Source: UBA1181 sp045639525
GTDB lineage: Bacteria; Bacteroidota; Bacteroidia; Bacteroidales; Paludibacteraceae
DNA length: 64,000 nt
NCBI GenBank assembly: GCA_045639525.1
Contig: JAZUDI010000026.1
Location: 15,580-79,579 of the forward strand
Reading direction: 5' to 3'
The notes beneath the pieces were generated by a model. It was given only the letters and a program-made list of their open reading frames with translations. It was not told where the DNA came from and ran no database searches. Of the stretch, positions 1 through 8,516 are shown piece after piece. Each line of letters starts with the position of its first letter. Position 1 is the stretch's first letter. The translations under genes and the position numbers were made by a program.

Positions 1-170
1 TCGTCCAACATCGCCTTCGCCACACGGTCCTTGACGCTTCCGCCAGGGTTGAAGTACTCTACTTTGGCGATGATGTTCGCCTTCAATTCGAACTCTTTTT
101 CAATGTGGGACAACTCCAAAAGAGGGGTGCGTCCGATCAATTCATCTGCTGATTTATATATCTTAGACAT
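1..170 (-). CDS. cysK: Cysteine synthase A, N-terminal part (runs off the left edge)
   Basis: The minus strand from 170 encodes the first 56 residues of a cysteine synthase; the rest lies outside the window. The start MSKIYKSADELIGRTPLLEL and the following NPGGSVKDR stretch are typical of O-acetylserine sulfhydrylase. The lysine of SVKDR is the PLP-binding residue in this family. The enzyme makes cysteine from O-acetylserine and sulfide in the cytoplasm. It starts 30 bases after the metY stop on the same strand, so the two are probably cotranscribed as a sulfur assimilation unit. The identity is clear although only the N-terminus is visible. Confidence 0.9.
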   Translation of the reverse strand, partial: MSKIYKSADELIGRTPLLELSHIEKEFELKANIIAKVEYFNPGGSVKDRVAKAMLD

Positions 171-200
171 AATGTTACCCTTTCTTTAATCATTACAAAT

Positions 201-1502
201 TTACTCAATTATTTTTTTGATTGCCTCAAATCCATGCTCCAAATCCGCGATGATGTCGTCGATGTGCTCTGTTCCGATGGAGAGACGCACGGTGTTTGGC
301 TTGATGCCCGCACCGAGCAACTCCTCTTCGGAGAGTTGGGAGTGGGTGGTGCTGGCTGGATGGATCACGAGTGACTTCACATCTGCCACGTTAGCCAATA
401 GAGAGAATAATTCGAGACTCTCTGTGAACTTCTTCGCATCCTCTGCGCTTCCCTTTACCTCGAAGGTGAAGATGGATCCTGCACCCTTCTTGAAGTATTT
501 GTTGTAGAGCTCTTTCTCCTTGCCTGTCGCTAATGATGGGTGGTTGACACGCTCCACTTGAGGGTGCTTGCTCAAGAAATCCACTACCTTCAAAGCGTTC
601 TCGACGTGGCGCTCCACGCGGAGTGACAAAGTCTCCAAACCTTGGATCAATAGGAATGAGTTGAATGGGGAGATGGTCGCGCCCTGGTCTCTCATCAAGG
701 TGGTACGCGCCTTCAAAATGTAGGCCAAGTTGCCGCAAGCCTCTGTGAATACCACACCGTGGTAGGATGGGTTGGGTTTAGACAATCCTGGGAATTTGTC
801 GTTTTGCGCCCAGTCGAATTTTCCCGCGTCGATGATGACACCACCCATTACGCTTCCGTGACCGCCGATGAACTTGGTGGCTGAGTGTACCACGATGTCC
901 ACACCATATTCGATTGGTCTAAGCAAGTATGGCGTAGCGAAGGTGCTATCTACGATGAATGGGATGCCGTGCTTGTGGGCGATGTCGGCGATGGCTTGCA
1001 AGTCGATGACGTTTGAGTTAGGGTTACCCAATGTCTCGGCGTACAACAATTTGGTGTTGGGTTGGATCGCCTTCTCGAAGTTACTTACATCGGAAGGGTC
1101 CACAAAAGTGGTGGTCAACCCCTGCTCGCGCAATGTGTTGGCGAAGAGGTTGTAGGTTCCACCGTAAAGGTTAGCGGAGGAGACGATGTGGTCGCCTGCT
1201 GTCGCGATGTTTTGTACGGCGTAGGTGATGGCTGATGATCCGCTGGCGGTGGCCAATGCAGCTGCACCTCCCTCCAATGCCGCGATACGCTTCTCGAATA
1301 CGTCGGAGGTAGGGTTCATCAAACGAGTATAGATGTTGCCACCCTCTGTCAATCCGAATCTGCCCGCTGCTTGCGCGGAATCCTTGAATACATAAGATGT
1401 GGTGGCGTAGATAGGTACTGCTCTAGCGTCTGTTGCGCTGTCTGGTGTCTCTTGACCTACATGGACTTGTAATGTCTCAAATTTGTAATTCTTTTGTCCC
1501 AT
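201..1502 (-). CDS. metY: O-acetylhomoserine sulfhydrylase (aminocarboxypropyltransferase)
   Basis: A 433-residue PLP enzyme of the Cys/Met metabolism family, full length for MetY. It makes homocysteine from O-acetylhomoserine and sulfide. The PLP lysine is K210 in the motif SATKFIGG; the YTRLMNPT and ASGSSAI blocks that hold the cofactor are present. The start ATG follows a good ribosome site (GGAGGTAAACATG). The metA product at 35730-36647 looks acetyl-CoA dependent, so the substrate is available. The gene lies upstream of cysK on the same strand. A palindrome at 1610-1636 overlaps the expected -33 region of its promoter, which suggests repressor control. Confidence 0.93.
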   Translation of the reverse strand: MGQKNYKFETLQVHVGQETPDSATDARAVPIYATTSYVFKDSAQAAGRFGLTEGGNIYTRLMNPTSDVFEKRIAALEGGAAALATASGSSAITYAVQNIATAGDHIVSSANLYGGTYNLFANTLREQGLTTTFVDPSDVSNFEKAIQPNTKLLYAETLGNPNSNVIDLQAIADIAHKHGIPFIVDSTFATPYLLRPIEYGVDIVVHSATKFIGGHGSVMGGVIIDAGKFDWAQNDKFPGLSKPNPSYHGVVFTEACGNLAYILKARTTLMRDQGATISPFNSFLLIQGLETLSLRVERHVENALKVVDFLSKHPQVERVNHPSLATGKEKELYNKYFKKGAGSIFTFEVKGSAEDAKKFTESLELFSLLANVADVKSLVIHPASTTHSQLSEEELLGAGIKPNTVRLSIGTEHIDDIIADLEHGFEAIKKIIE

Positions 1503-1588
1503 GTTTACCTCCTTTTTTAATAGTTATTTCTTTTCTTTCTTTTATTGTTCAATTTCTAATCGTCGTGATTTGTAACTCATCGACACTG

Positions 1589-1596
1589 CAAAGGTA
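1589..1596 (-). promoter_or_regulatory. Candidate -7 element for metY
   Basis: The minus strand reads TACCTTTG, a match to the Bacteroidetes -7 consensus TAnnTTTG, about 90 bases before the metY start. No clear TTTG -33 box is visible; that position falls inside the inverted repeat at 1610-1636. Confidence 0.5.
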
Positions 1597-1609
1597 GAAA
1601 TAAAATCAT

Positions 1610-1636
1610 AATAACCTACTATGTTGGTGGGTTATT
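1610..1636. promoter_or_regulatory. Inverted repeat overlapping the metY promoter (candidate operator)
   Basis: AATAACCTAC at 1610-1619 and GTGGGTTATT at 1627-1636 form a 10-base inverted repeat with one G-T pair and a 7-base gap. The repeat covers the place where the -33 box of the metY promoter should be. That position fits a repressor site for sulfur or methionine control, which is inference. It could instead form an RNA hairpin. Confidence 0.4.
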
Positions 1637-1755
1637 TTTATCTTTGTTGTGAGAAAATTTATTAAGTAGTTGATAATCAATGATAAAAATTTACCTATTT
1701 ACCTACTGGGTTGTACGGTTTTGACTTGGCTCAACTGTTTAATGAGTTTTTTTTA

Positions 1756-2025
1756 TTATTTGTTGTAATGGAAACGCAGGGCGAATACATATAGGAATAT
1801 TTGGTTGTCGCTAACGGAATAGATCATTCGATGTTCTTTGTTGATCCTTCGGGACCACTTCCCTTGCAGATCTCCTTTTAAAGGTTCAGGTTTGCCCTTC
1901 CCCTCGAAAGGGTGCTCCAAGGTGTCTTTGATTAATTCCGTAATTCTCTTTTGTGTTTTTAGATTGCCAGATTTTTTCCAAAACTCGATATCTTTTTTCG
2001 CTTGTTCCAGTAAGATTATTTCCAT
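1756..2025 (-). CDS. yoeB: YoeB/Txe-family mRNA interferase toxin
   Basis: An 89-residue RelE-fold toxin of the YoeB/Txe type, which cuts mRNA on the ribosome. The family signature is intact: the WSRRIN and EHRMIY stretches, with E47, R66 and H86 at the places of the catalytic Glu, Arg and C-terminal His of YoeB. The C-terminal tail FALRFHYNK is typical. The toxin follows its antitoxin with a 10-base overlap, the usual translational coupling. Nothing suggests inactivation. Confidence 0.92.
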   Translation of the reverse strand: MEIILLEQAKKDIEFWKKSGNLKTQKRITELIKDTLEHPFEGKGKPEPLKGDLQGKWSRRINKEHRMIYSVSDNQIFLYVFALRFHYNK

Positions 2026-2282
2026 AAATCATCTAATTGGGTTGGGGAGTAGTTCCCTTTGGAAATTTCTTCGTCCCCTTTTTTTATTATCTCTATCATT
2101 TCCGGCGAAGATTTTATATACGCTGTTTCGTCTTCGTGGCAGGTGCTTTGGCCTTTAGACTCGATTAGTTTGTTGGCCAGCCACTCTTTGTTGTCATCCG
2201 ATAGGGAAAGGCTTTGCAAAAAATCCCAAATCTTTTGTAATTGCAGTGTGCTCATATCCAAATAGTTTTTTCTCTTACGCAA
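2016..2282 (-). CDS. Antitoxin of the YoeB pair (not a plain YefM)
   Basis: Up to 88 residues, directly upstream of and overlapping yoeB, so its role as antitoxin is inferred mainly from position. The sequence (QKIWDFLQSLSLSDDNKEWLANKL) does not look like the usual Phd/YefM DNA-binding fold, although the acidic C-terminal part (IKKGDEEISKGNYSP...LDDLW) looks like a toxin-wrapping tail. The ATG at 2282 gives 88 residues; a second ATG at 2255 (MSTLQLQK) would give 79 and may be the real start. Similar short proteins accompany YoeB in other Bacteroidetes, as I recall them. Confidence 0.8.
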   Translation of the reverse strand: MRKRKNYLDMSTLQLQKIWDFLQSLSLSDDNKEWLANKLIESKGQSTCHEDETAYIKSSPEMIEIIKKGDEEISKGNYSPTQLDDLWK

Positions 2283-2350
2283 ATTTAATAATAATTTTTT
2301 GAATAGTCGGTGCTTCTTGTTGTTTTGTCTTTGAAAATTCTTTCCTCATC

Positions 2351-2382
2351 TTTCGTTGTTCTTAAATTATATTCTATTTTTG
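2351..2382 (+). promoter_or_regulatory. Candidate promoter for the arginine decarboxylase gene
   Basis: TTTC at 2351-2354, 20 bases, then TATTTTTG at 2375-2382. The -7 box matches TAnnTTTG; the -33 box has one mismatch. The predicted leader is about 95 bases. Confidence 0.4.
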
Positions 2383-2484
2383 CATTTGAATTCTGCGGAT
2401 TGCCGATTTTTATCCAATCCAAGTGAGTCGGATGCGAATATTTTGTTGTATTTATTACATTCACTTTAAAGTTTTCTACGAGGA

Positions 2485-3876
2485 ATGAAAAACAAGTATG
2501 TAGATTTGATCGAACAATCGTTCGAGTTTCCTAATGAGGAGTTTAGTGTAAAGGACAATGAACTTTACTGGTATAATGTCCCTTTGATGGATATTATTAA
2601 GCAGTATGGAACCCCTTTGCGTATCTCCTTTTTGCCTAAAATTGCGATGAATATTCAGCGCGTCCGTCGTCTTTTCAATGTGGCGATGGCGAAGGTGGAT
2701 TATCAGGCGGACTACAACTATTGCTTCTGCACAAAGAGTTCACACTTCTCTTTCGTGATGGAGGAGGTGTTGAAGCAAGAGGTGAATGTGGAGATCTCAT
2801 CCGCGTACGATGTGAACCTTTTGGAGTGTTTGGAGGAGTCGGGTCACTTGAAGAAGGATAAGTTCATCCTCTGCAACGGATTCAAAATACCTCAGTACAT
2901 AGAGAACATCCAGCACCTTATCAATAAAGGTTATACCAAGGTGATTCCGATTCTTGACAACAAGGATGAGTTGGATATGCTCATGGATGGGTTCGACCAG
3001 AATGTCAATGTCGGTATCCGAATCGCTACCGAGGAGGAGCCTAAGTTTGATTTCTATACCTCCCGCTTGGGTATCCGTGTGAAGGATATCATTCCTTTCT
3101 ATAAGGAGAAAATTGCGAAGAACAAACAGGTGAAGTTGAAGATGCTCCACTTCTTCGTTAATACGGGTATCAAGGACACCTCTTACTATTGGAATGAGTT
3201 GAGCAAGGGCATCAACCTCTACTGCGAACTCCGTAAGATCTGTCCGGATTTGGATTGCCTCAATATCGGAGGCGGTTTCCCTATCCAGGCGCACATGGAT
3301 TTCTCTTACGACTACGAGTACATGGCGGAGGAGATTGTGGCGCAGATCAAGAACACTTGCGCGCAGCAGGGTGTGCCTGAACCGAATATTTTCACCGAGT
3401 TCGGTTCATATACCGTTGGCGAAAGTGGCGCAATGCTTTATTCCATCGTGAACCAGAAGCAACAGAACGACCGTGAGTTGTGGAACATGATCGACAGCTC
3501 CTTCATTAACACCATGCCGGATACATGGGGATTGAACCAACGCTTCCCTTTCTTGGCGATCAACAACTGGGATCAGGTGTATGAGCGTGTCCATTTGGGT
3601 GGTCTGACTTGCGATAGCGAGGACTTCTACAATGCGGAGGTTCACTCCAATGCGATCTTCTTGCCGAAGATGCAACAGGGTAGGGAGCAGTTCATCGGAT
3701 TCTTCCACATGGGTGCTTACCAAGAGGCTTTGAGTGGTTACGGAGGCATCCAACACTGTTTGTTGCCTGCGCCTAAGATGGTGGTGGTTGATGTGGATGA
3801 GAATGGTGAGTACTTTACCAAACTCTTCGCGAAGGAGCAGAGTTACAAGTCTATGTTAAAGATTTTGGGTTATTAA
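2485..3876 (+). CDS. speA: Arginine decarboxylase, short Bacteroidetes type
   Basis: A 463-residue fold-III PLP decarboxylase (alanine racemase-like barrel plus beta domain). It resembles the roughly 460-residue proteins annotated as arginine decarboxylase in Flavobacteria and relatives, not the 630-residue E. coli SpeA. Visible motifs are YCFCTKSSH near residue 80, where the PLP lysine is expected, LNIGGGFP in the phosphate-binding loop, and LGGLTCDSEDFYN, which carries the active-site cysteine and aspartate. Agmatine deiminase and N-carbamoylputrescine amidase at 51957-53886 complete arginine to putrescine. A related role on another amino acid cannot be excluded from sequence alone. Confidence 0.82.
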   Translation: MKNKYVDLIEQSFEFPNEEFSVKDNELYWYNVPLMDIIKQYGTPLRISFLPKIAMNIQRVRRLFNVAMAKVDYQADYNYCFCTKSSHFSFVMEEVLKQEVNVEISSAYDVNLLECLEESGHLKKDKFILCNGFKIPQYIENIQHLINKGYTKVIPILDNKDELDMLMDGFDQNVNVGIRIATEEEPKFDFYTSRLGIRVKDIIPFYKEKIAKNKQVKLKMLHFFVNTGIKDTSYYWNELSKGINLYCELRKICPDLDCLNIGGGFPIQAHMDFSYDYEYMAEEIVAQIKNTCAQQGVPEPNIFTEFGSYTVGESGAMLYSIVNQKQQNDRELWNMIDSSFINTMPDTWGLNQRFPFLAINNWDQVYERVHLGGLTCDSEDFYNAEVHSNAIFLPKMQQGREQFIGFFHMGAYQEALSGYGGIQHCLLPAPKMVVVDVDENGEYFTKLFAKEQSYKSMLKILGY

Positions 3877-3879
3877 TTG

Positions 3880-5235
3880 ATGAAAAAAAAGATATTCGCC
3901 CTGCTCCTTTTTGTGGCGGCGGTAGCACTTTGCGTGACCAAATGGGGAACGTGGTTTGGTAATCCGCCTGAGGCGGCTTATGAGCCACAGACTCATTTGT
4001 CTCGTGTCATGTTGACCGTTGGCCCGAAGCCCGATGAGCGTTATCTCTCGTGGCAGTATGGCGCGGAGGTGCAATCGGGATGGGTGGATTTTTGCCCCAA
4101 GGGTGGAGGCGATACCCTTACGGTGGAGACGAGAAGCAAGGTTTTCCACTCCCGCGCGGGGGTAGGGGCCTACTTCTCCGCTTTGATGGGTGGTTTGGCC
4201 TTCGATAGCGCTTACGACTATCGGGTGCGTGTGGCCCAAAACACGACGGAGTGGTTCCATTTTCGGATGCCGAAGCGTGATTCTACCCTCTCGTTCCTCT
4301 ATTTCGGTGATGTGCAGGACGAGATGGATGAGATGGGGTTGGATACGCTTTTGCCTCAGATTGTGGCGCGTACGCCTGATGCCGCCATGCTGCTCTTTGG
4401 TGGAGACCTCATTGAGCGTCCGATGGATCGCTATTGGGGAAAGGTTTTCTCTACGTTAGGAGAGCATGCGACAAGTTATCCGATCGTGTCGGTTCCTGGC
4501 AATCATGAATATTTGAAGGGAGTGGTCCGCCATTTGGAGGGAAGATTTCCTTTGGTCTTTCCCTATTACGGTGATTTAGGTCCGGAAGATAATGCCCTCT
4601 TCTCCTTCGCGATGGGAGATGTACGATTCTTTTTGTTGGACTCCAACAAAGATTCTTGGAACCTGCTTCCGCAACGTTTCTGGTTGGAGGAACAGTTGAA
4701 GAACTGTAAAGAGCGTTGGAAGGTGGTGGTGCTTCATCATCCGATCATCTCTATCAGGGGGTCCATGAATAATTTCATGGTGAAGCATTTGTTCGATGAT
4801 TTGGTGCGTGAACATGGCGTGGACCTTGTCTTGCAGGGCCATGAGCACGGTTATGCCAGATTCAATGTGTCGCATGACGATGCGGGCGAAATGAGTGAGC
4901 CGCTCAGGTTGGTCTCGTTCTGTTCCCGCAAGGAGTATCCGCTTAGTTTCCATGGGGATGTGGCTCGTTGGGGAACGGATGACCGCTATTATCAACGGAT
5001 TACAGTGTCGGATACCATGCTCTCGTTGGAATCCTTCACGGCAGACCACCAGTTGTACGACAAGGTGCGTATCTTGAAAAAGGATGGCAAACGGGTTTGT
5101 GTCTCTGACACCGTGAATGCTCCTGAACGGGTATATGTCTCTGATTGGTTCCGTCAAAACAAGAGTAGTAAACGGGTGAAGGAGTTCGAGGAGAACATCG
5201 CCAAATGGCGGGCGAAATCCGTCGGGGCGTATTGA
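3880..5235 (+). CDS. Secreted calcineurin-like metallophosphoesterase (purple acid phosphatase-like)
   Basis: About 451 residues with an N-terminal signal or membrane segment (KKKIFALLLFVAAVAL). An Ig-like N-terminal domain of the purple acid phosphatase type follows, then a metallophosphoesterase domain from about residue 135. Metal-ligand motifs run in order: FGDVQDE, GGDLIER, GNHEY, LHHP and QGHEHGYAR. It should cleave phosphate esters outside the inner membrane; the substrate is unknown. The ATG at 3880 is preferred over a TTG one codon earlier. It starts 3 bases after the arginine decarboxylase stop, so the two are cotranscribed. Confidence 0.85.
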   Translation: MKKKIFALLLFVAAVALCVTKWGTWFGNPPEAAYEPQTHLSRVMLTVGPKPDERYLSWQYGAEVQSGWVDFCPKGGGDTLTVETRSKVFHSRAGVGAYFSALMGGLAFDSAYDYRVRVAQNTTEWFHFRMPKRDSTLSFLYFGDVQDEMDEMGLDTLLPQIVARTPDAAMLLFGGDLIERPMDRYWGKVFSTLGEHATSYPIVSVPGNHEYLKGVVRHLEGRFPLVFPYYGDLGPEDNALFSFAMGDVRFFLLDSNKDSWNLLPQRFWLEEQLKNCKERWKVVVLHHPIISIRGSMNNFMVKHLFDDLVREHGVDLVLQGHEHGYARFNVSHDDAGEMSEPLRLVSFCSRKEYPLSFHGDVARWGTDDRYYQRITVSDTMLSLESFTADHQLYDKVRILKKDGKRVCVSDTVNAPERVYVSDWFRQNKSSKRVKEFEENIAKWRAKSVGAY

Positions 5236-5244
5236 ATACGCCCC
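5224..5244 (+). terminator. Hairpin enclosing the phosphoesterase stop codon
   Basis: GGGGCGTAT at 5224-5232 and ATACGCCCC at 5236-5244 form a perfect 9-base stem. Its 3-base loop is exactly the TGA stop codon. Only a weak T-rich tract (GTTATT) follows, so it is either a weak terminator or an mRNA 3' end stabiliser between convergent genes. Confidence 0.5.
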
Positions 5245-5260
5245 GTTATTGGATGACCCA

Positions 5261-5827
5261 TTATTGAATAGCCGTGCTGTCCACCCAAACATGGGGAAGG
5301 ATCGCCTCGTAGGTCTCCTCTGAGAGGCCATAAACTGCTTTTAGTTGCTCTTTGGAAGAGAAACCGCCCAACTTTGTCCTGTATTTTACGATACGTTGGG
5401 AGAGTTTGCTGCCGATGCCCCGTAGTTTTTTAAGCTCGGTCGTGTCCGCGCTGTTCAGTTCGATTCGTAACGATTCATATTCGTTGTGGACGTTTCTTGC
5501 GTTGACGTGACTGCTTCTGTCTGTCTGTTGTGAATACGTTCTCTTCGGTGGGGCGTAAGGTTGTTTCTCCTCTGTTTTCTCGCTCGGATCCGACTCTTTG
5601 TAGCTGTGCCTTTGTGGATATCGAGGTTTTTTCAGCAGTGTGGAATCCTCTGTTTGGGTGAGTAGGCTATCCGCCTGCCGCAAGTAGCTTTCCGCATGAC
5701 CATCTTGTTGCGGAAGGCAGAAGTTGATTGCGAACATCATTAAAATCAGGCCGCTTAGAAGAAGCAACCCTTGTTTCTCTCCCTTGGAGAAAAAGAAAAA
5801 ATCCTTAAAAAGATCTATTTTAAACAT
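5261..5827 (-). CDS. Membrane-anchored helix-hairpin-helix protein (ComEA-like domain)
   Basis: The likely start is the ATG at 5827 (MFKIDLFKDFFFFSKGEKQG), giving about 188 residues; an upstream in-frame ATG at 5968 would add an unlikely leader and cover the promoter. A single membrane segment lies near residues 19-36. A charged, low-complexity linker follows, then a C-terminal helix-hairpin-helix domain (LNSADTTELKKLRGIGSKLSQRIVKYR, then LGGF and KEQLKAVYGL) of the ComEA type, which binds DNA non-specifically. Similar anchored proteins are common in Bacteroidetes; a part in DNA uptake is possible but not shown. Confidence 0.82.
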   Translation of the reverse strand: MFKIDLFKDFFFFSKGEKQGLLLLSGLILMMFAINFCLPQQDGHAESYLRQADSLLTQTEDSTLLKKPRYPQRHSYKESDPSEKTEEKQPYAPPKRTYSQQTDRSSHVNARNVHNEYESLRIELNSADTTELKKLRGIGSKLSQRIVKYRTKLGGFSSKEQLKAVYGLSEETYEAILPHVWVDSTAIQ

Positions 5828-5877
5828 AGGTGATTGTTTAGGTGAAACATCGTAGATTTTGAATGTTAAATATGATG

Positions 5878-5885
5878 CAAAGATA
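5878..5885 (-). promoter_or_regulatory. Candidate -7 element for the helix-hairpin-helix gene
   Basis: The minus strand reads TATCTTTG, a full match to TAnnTTTG, about 50 bases before the ATG at 5827. It supports the shorter start of that gene. Confidence 0.6.
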
Positions 5886-6010
5886 ATGTTTATTTTAAAA
5901 TAATGTGTAAAAAATACGGAAGTATCCATGTTTTTTTGTGATGAGTACTTTCGATATGCTCCATTCATTCTAAATCTTGGGAACTATGCCCGTTTTTCGC
6001 AATTCTTCCT

Positions 6011-6018
6011 TATCTTTG
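6011..6018 (+). promoter_or_regulatory. Candidate -7 element for the Ig-like lipoprotein gene
   Basis: TATCTTTG, a full match to TAnnTTTG, 17 bases before the ATG at 6036. The leader would be about 10 bases. No good -33 box is seen. Confidence 0.55.
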
Positions 6019-6035
6019 TGTCAATTTGAAAGACA

Positions 6036-7904
6036 ATGAACAAAAGACACATATCATATAGTTGGGTGGCGATGCTACTCATGATGTTGGGTGCTTGCGC
6101 CAATATGGCACAAGGTCCGACGGGAGGAAAACAGGATGTTATCGCCCCGAAGAAGGTCAGTTCAATCCCTGCGGATAGGGAATTGAATGTCACGAAGACT
6201 CGGGTGGAGATCCTTTTCAACGAGTTCCTCCAACTCTCCAATCCGGCCAAGAACCTTGTCGTTTCACCACCTCAAAAAATCAATCCGGTCGCCAAAGCGG
6301 TCGGTAAAAAGATTGTGGTGGAGTTGCGCGATTCACTCCAACCCGACAAAACCTATACCTTTGATTTCGGCGACGCGATCGGCGACTATACGGAGAACAA
6401 CCGTGTCTCGAATTTCATTTACACATTTTCGACCGGTGACCATATCGATTCCATGACCATTTCCGGCGTGGTGCTGAATGCCGCCACATTGGTGCCGGAA
6501 GAGGATGTCTTGGTGGGTGTCCACAGCGATGGCGCCGACTCCCTTTTCCTCAAAAAGAGATTTGAACGTATTGGAAAGACCAATGCGGAGGGACGCTTTA
6601 CCATCCGAGGTCTGGCCAGTAAGAAATATCGTATCTTCGCACTCCGAGATATGAACAACAGCCACTCTTTCGACCAACCGGCGGAGGAGATCGCTGTGCA
6701 GGAGATGCCGATGGAGATCCCTTCCATTACGGTGACGGAGAAGATGGATACGATCTATGGCGATTCGATGAAGATCGATACGGTCATCGTGCGTCGGGAG
6801 GTGGTCGCCAAGCCGAATGACATCGTGCTCCGACTCTTCGAGGAGGAGCAGCATTTCCAAAAATTCCAAAAAATTGAGCGCCCCGACCGTAAATTCTTTA
6901 CTCTCTATTTCGAAAAGATGGAGCCGTCGATCCCGAAGGTGACCCTTCTGGACACCACGGTTGCCGATTGGTACAGGGTAGAGGCGAGCCAGATGGGCGA
7001 CACCGTGAAATATTGGTTCGCCGATAGCCTTTTGTGCAAAAAAGATACGATCCGTTTGGCCCTCTCATATCTGAAGACCGATTCTGCGGGAACTTTGGTG
7101 CCTGCGGAGGATACCCTGATGGCCACCCTCACCACCTCCTTCCTGAAGAATGAGGTGAAGATGCAACAGCAGCAGTTGGCACAGCAGAAACGGGCCGAGA
7201 AGCGTAATCGTCCGGCGAAGCGTACCAATATCCTGAATATGACGCCCTTCTCCTTGGTGGAGATCGACGACCAACCGGTGGTGGAGTGGGCCAATCCTGT
7301 GACCTCCATGGATGAGAAGAAGATTCATCTCTACTTCGCTACGGATACTTTGAAGACGCCGATACCTTTTACCCTCTCCTTTATGGAGAAAAGAGGCAAT
7401 TGCCGCTCCTACAGTGTCAACTCGGATGGCTTGGCGGAGAATGGTTCCTATGTCTTGGAGTTGGACTCCGCGTGTGCGTATGACCACTATGGCAACCACA
7501 ACGATCCTATCTCGATCCGTTTCAGGAAAAAGGCGTCGAACGAGTATGGCAAACTGGAACTGAAGATCTCCAATTTGGAGGAAAACGCGTTTGTCGAGTT
7601 GCTGAAAGCTTCGGATACCCCATTGCGCACCGTGCATGTGACGAATGGCAAGGCAATCTTTGACCACCTTCCTCCCGCGACCTATTTCGCCCGAATCATC
7701 TTGGATAGGAATAACAACCAAAAGTGGGACACAGGAAAGTTCAGCGAAGGTGTTTTGCCGGAGTGGGTATACTATTTCCCTAAGGGACTGAAGCTTCGTT
7801 CCAACTGGGAGATGACCGAAGATTGGGATATCAAGGCGGAGACGTTGGACAAGCAGCGTCCGTCAGGTCTGTCCGCCAAAAAGAAGAAGAACAATGATAG
7901 ATAA
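6036..7904 (+). CDS. Ig-like (SbsA/Big_5-type) domain lipoprotein
   Basis: A 622-residue envelope protein. The N-terminus ends in MMLGACANM, a lipobox with the lipid-bearing Cys near residue 21, followed by the GPTGGKQDV stretch typical of a lipoprotein family widespread in Bacteroidetes. Residues about 35-130 form an SbsA-type Ig-like domain (IPADRELNVTKTRVEILFNEF...YTFDFGDAIGD). Later parts contain a carboxypeptidase-regulatory-like beta domain (TISGVVLNAATLVPEEDVLVGV) and a similar C-terminal one. The function is unknown, probably structural at the outer membrane. WbqC overlaps its end by 11 bases. Confidence 0.83.
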   Translation: MNKRHISYSWVAMLLMMLGACANMAQGPTGGKQDVIAPKKVSSIPADRELNVTKTRVEILFNEFLQLSNPAKNLVVSPPQKINPVAKAVGKKIVVELRDSLQPDKTYTFDFGDAIGDYTENNRVSNFIYTFSTGDHIDSMTISGVVLNAATLVPEEDVLVGVHSDGADSLFLKKRFERIGKTNAEGRFTIRGLASKKYRIFALRDMNNSHSFDQPAEEIAVQEMPMEIPSITVTEKMDTIYGDSMKIDTVIVRREVVAKPNDIVLRLFEEEQHFQKFQKIERPDRKFFTLYFEKMEPSIPKVTLLDTTVADWYRVEASQMGDTVKYWFADSLLCKKDTIRLALSYLKTDSAGTLVPAEDTLMATLTTSFLKNEVKMQQQQLAQQKRAEKRNRPAKRTNILNMTPFSLVEIDDQPVVEWANPVTSMDEKKIHLYFATDTLKTPIPFTLSFMEKRGNCRSYSVNSDGLAENGSYVLELDSACAYDHYGNHNDPISIRFRKKASNEYGKLELKISNLEENAFVELLKASDTPLRTVHVTNGKAIFDHLPPATYFARIILDRNNNQKWDTGKFSEGVLPEWVYYFPKGLKLRSNWEMTEDWDIKAETLDKQRPSGLSAKKKKNNDR

Positions 7905-8511
7905 GATGGCGGATAAGTTGTTGTTGTCATCGGCCTATTTGGCGCCGGTCTCCTATTACAGAGCATTGGCCTGTGGGGCGGATGCCCAAGTGGAGCAGTA
8001 CGACCATTACCACAAGCAGACCTATCGTAACCGTTGTCGGATTATGACGGGAAATGGCGTGATGGAACTCTCCGTTCCAGTGGTCAAGAGTGGCGGCAAG
8101 GTGGCTGTTAAGGATTTGAAAATCGCCTATGTGGAGAGTTGGCAACAGGTGCATTGGCGTGCGATCGCCTCCGCCTACAACTCATCCCCCTTCTTCGAAT
8201 ACTACCGCGACGATTTCGAACCTTTTTTCACGAAGAAGAGTGAATATCTCATAGATTTTAATATGGGCTTGATGGAGGTGGTGAACCAGTTGATCGGTAT
8301 AAAGACACCGATCACGCTGACGAACGAGTATGTTCTTTCTCCCCTCGACAGAGTTGATTTGCGGGAGGAATTCTCCCCTAAAACGCCCGATGAGTCGGAG
8401 CCCCCTTACTACCAGGTCTTTGACCAAAAGCTTGGTTTCGTGCCCGATTTGAGCATCTTGGATTTGCTCTTTAACATGGGGCCTGAGTCGTTGTTGGTGC
8501 TGCGGAAGTGA
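7894..8511 (+). CDS. WbqC-like family protein
   Basis: A 205-residue protein of the WbqC family. Recognisable blocks are LSSAYLAPVSYYRAL at the start, YRNRCRIMTGNG, LSVPV, and WRAIASAYNSSPFFEYY. Family members are found with O-antigen or surface polysaccharide genes, but the reaction is not established. The ATG at 7894 overlaps the end of the Ig-like lipoprotein gene by 11 bases; a second ATG lies at 7906. Translational coupling with the lipoprotein is likely. Confidence 0.85.
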   Translation: MIDKMADKLLLSSAYLAPVSYYRALACGADAQVEQYDHYHKQTYRNRCRIMTGNGVMELSVPVVKSGGKVAVKDLKIAYVESWQQVHWRAIASAYNSSPFFEYYRDDFEPFFTKKSEYLIDFNMGLMEVVNQLIGIKTPITLTNEYVLSPLDRVDLREEFSPKTPDESEPPYYQVFDQKLGFVPDLSILDLLFNMGPESLLVLRK

Positions 8512-8516
8512 GTAGG

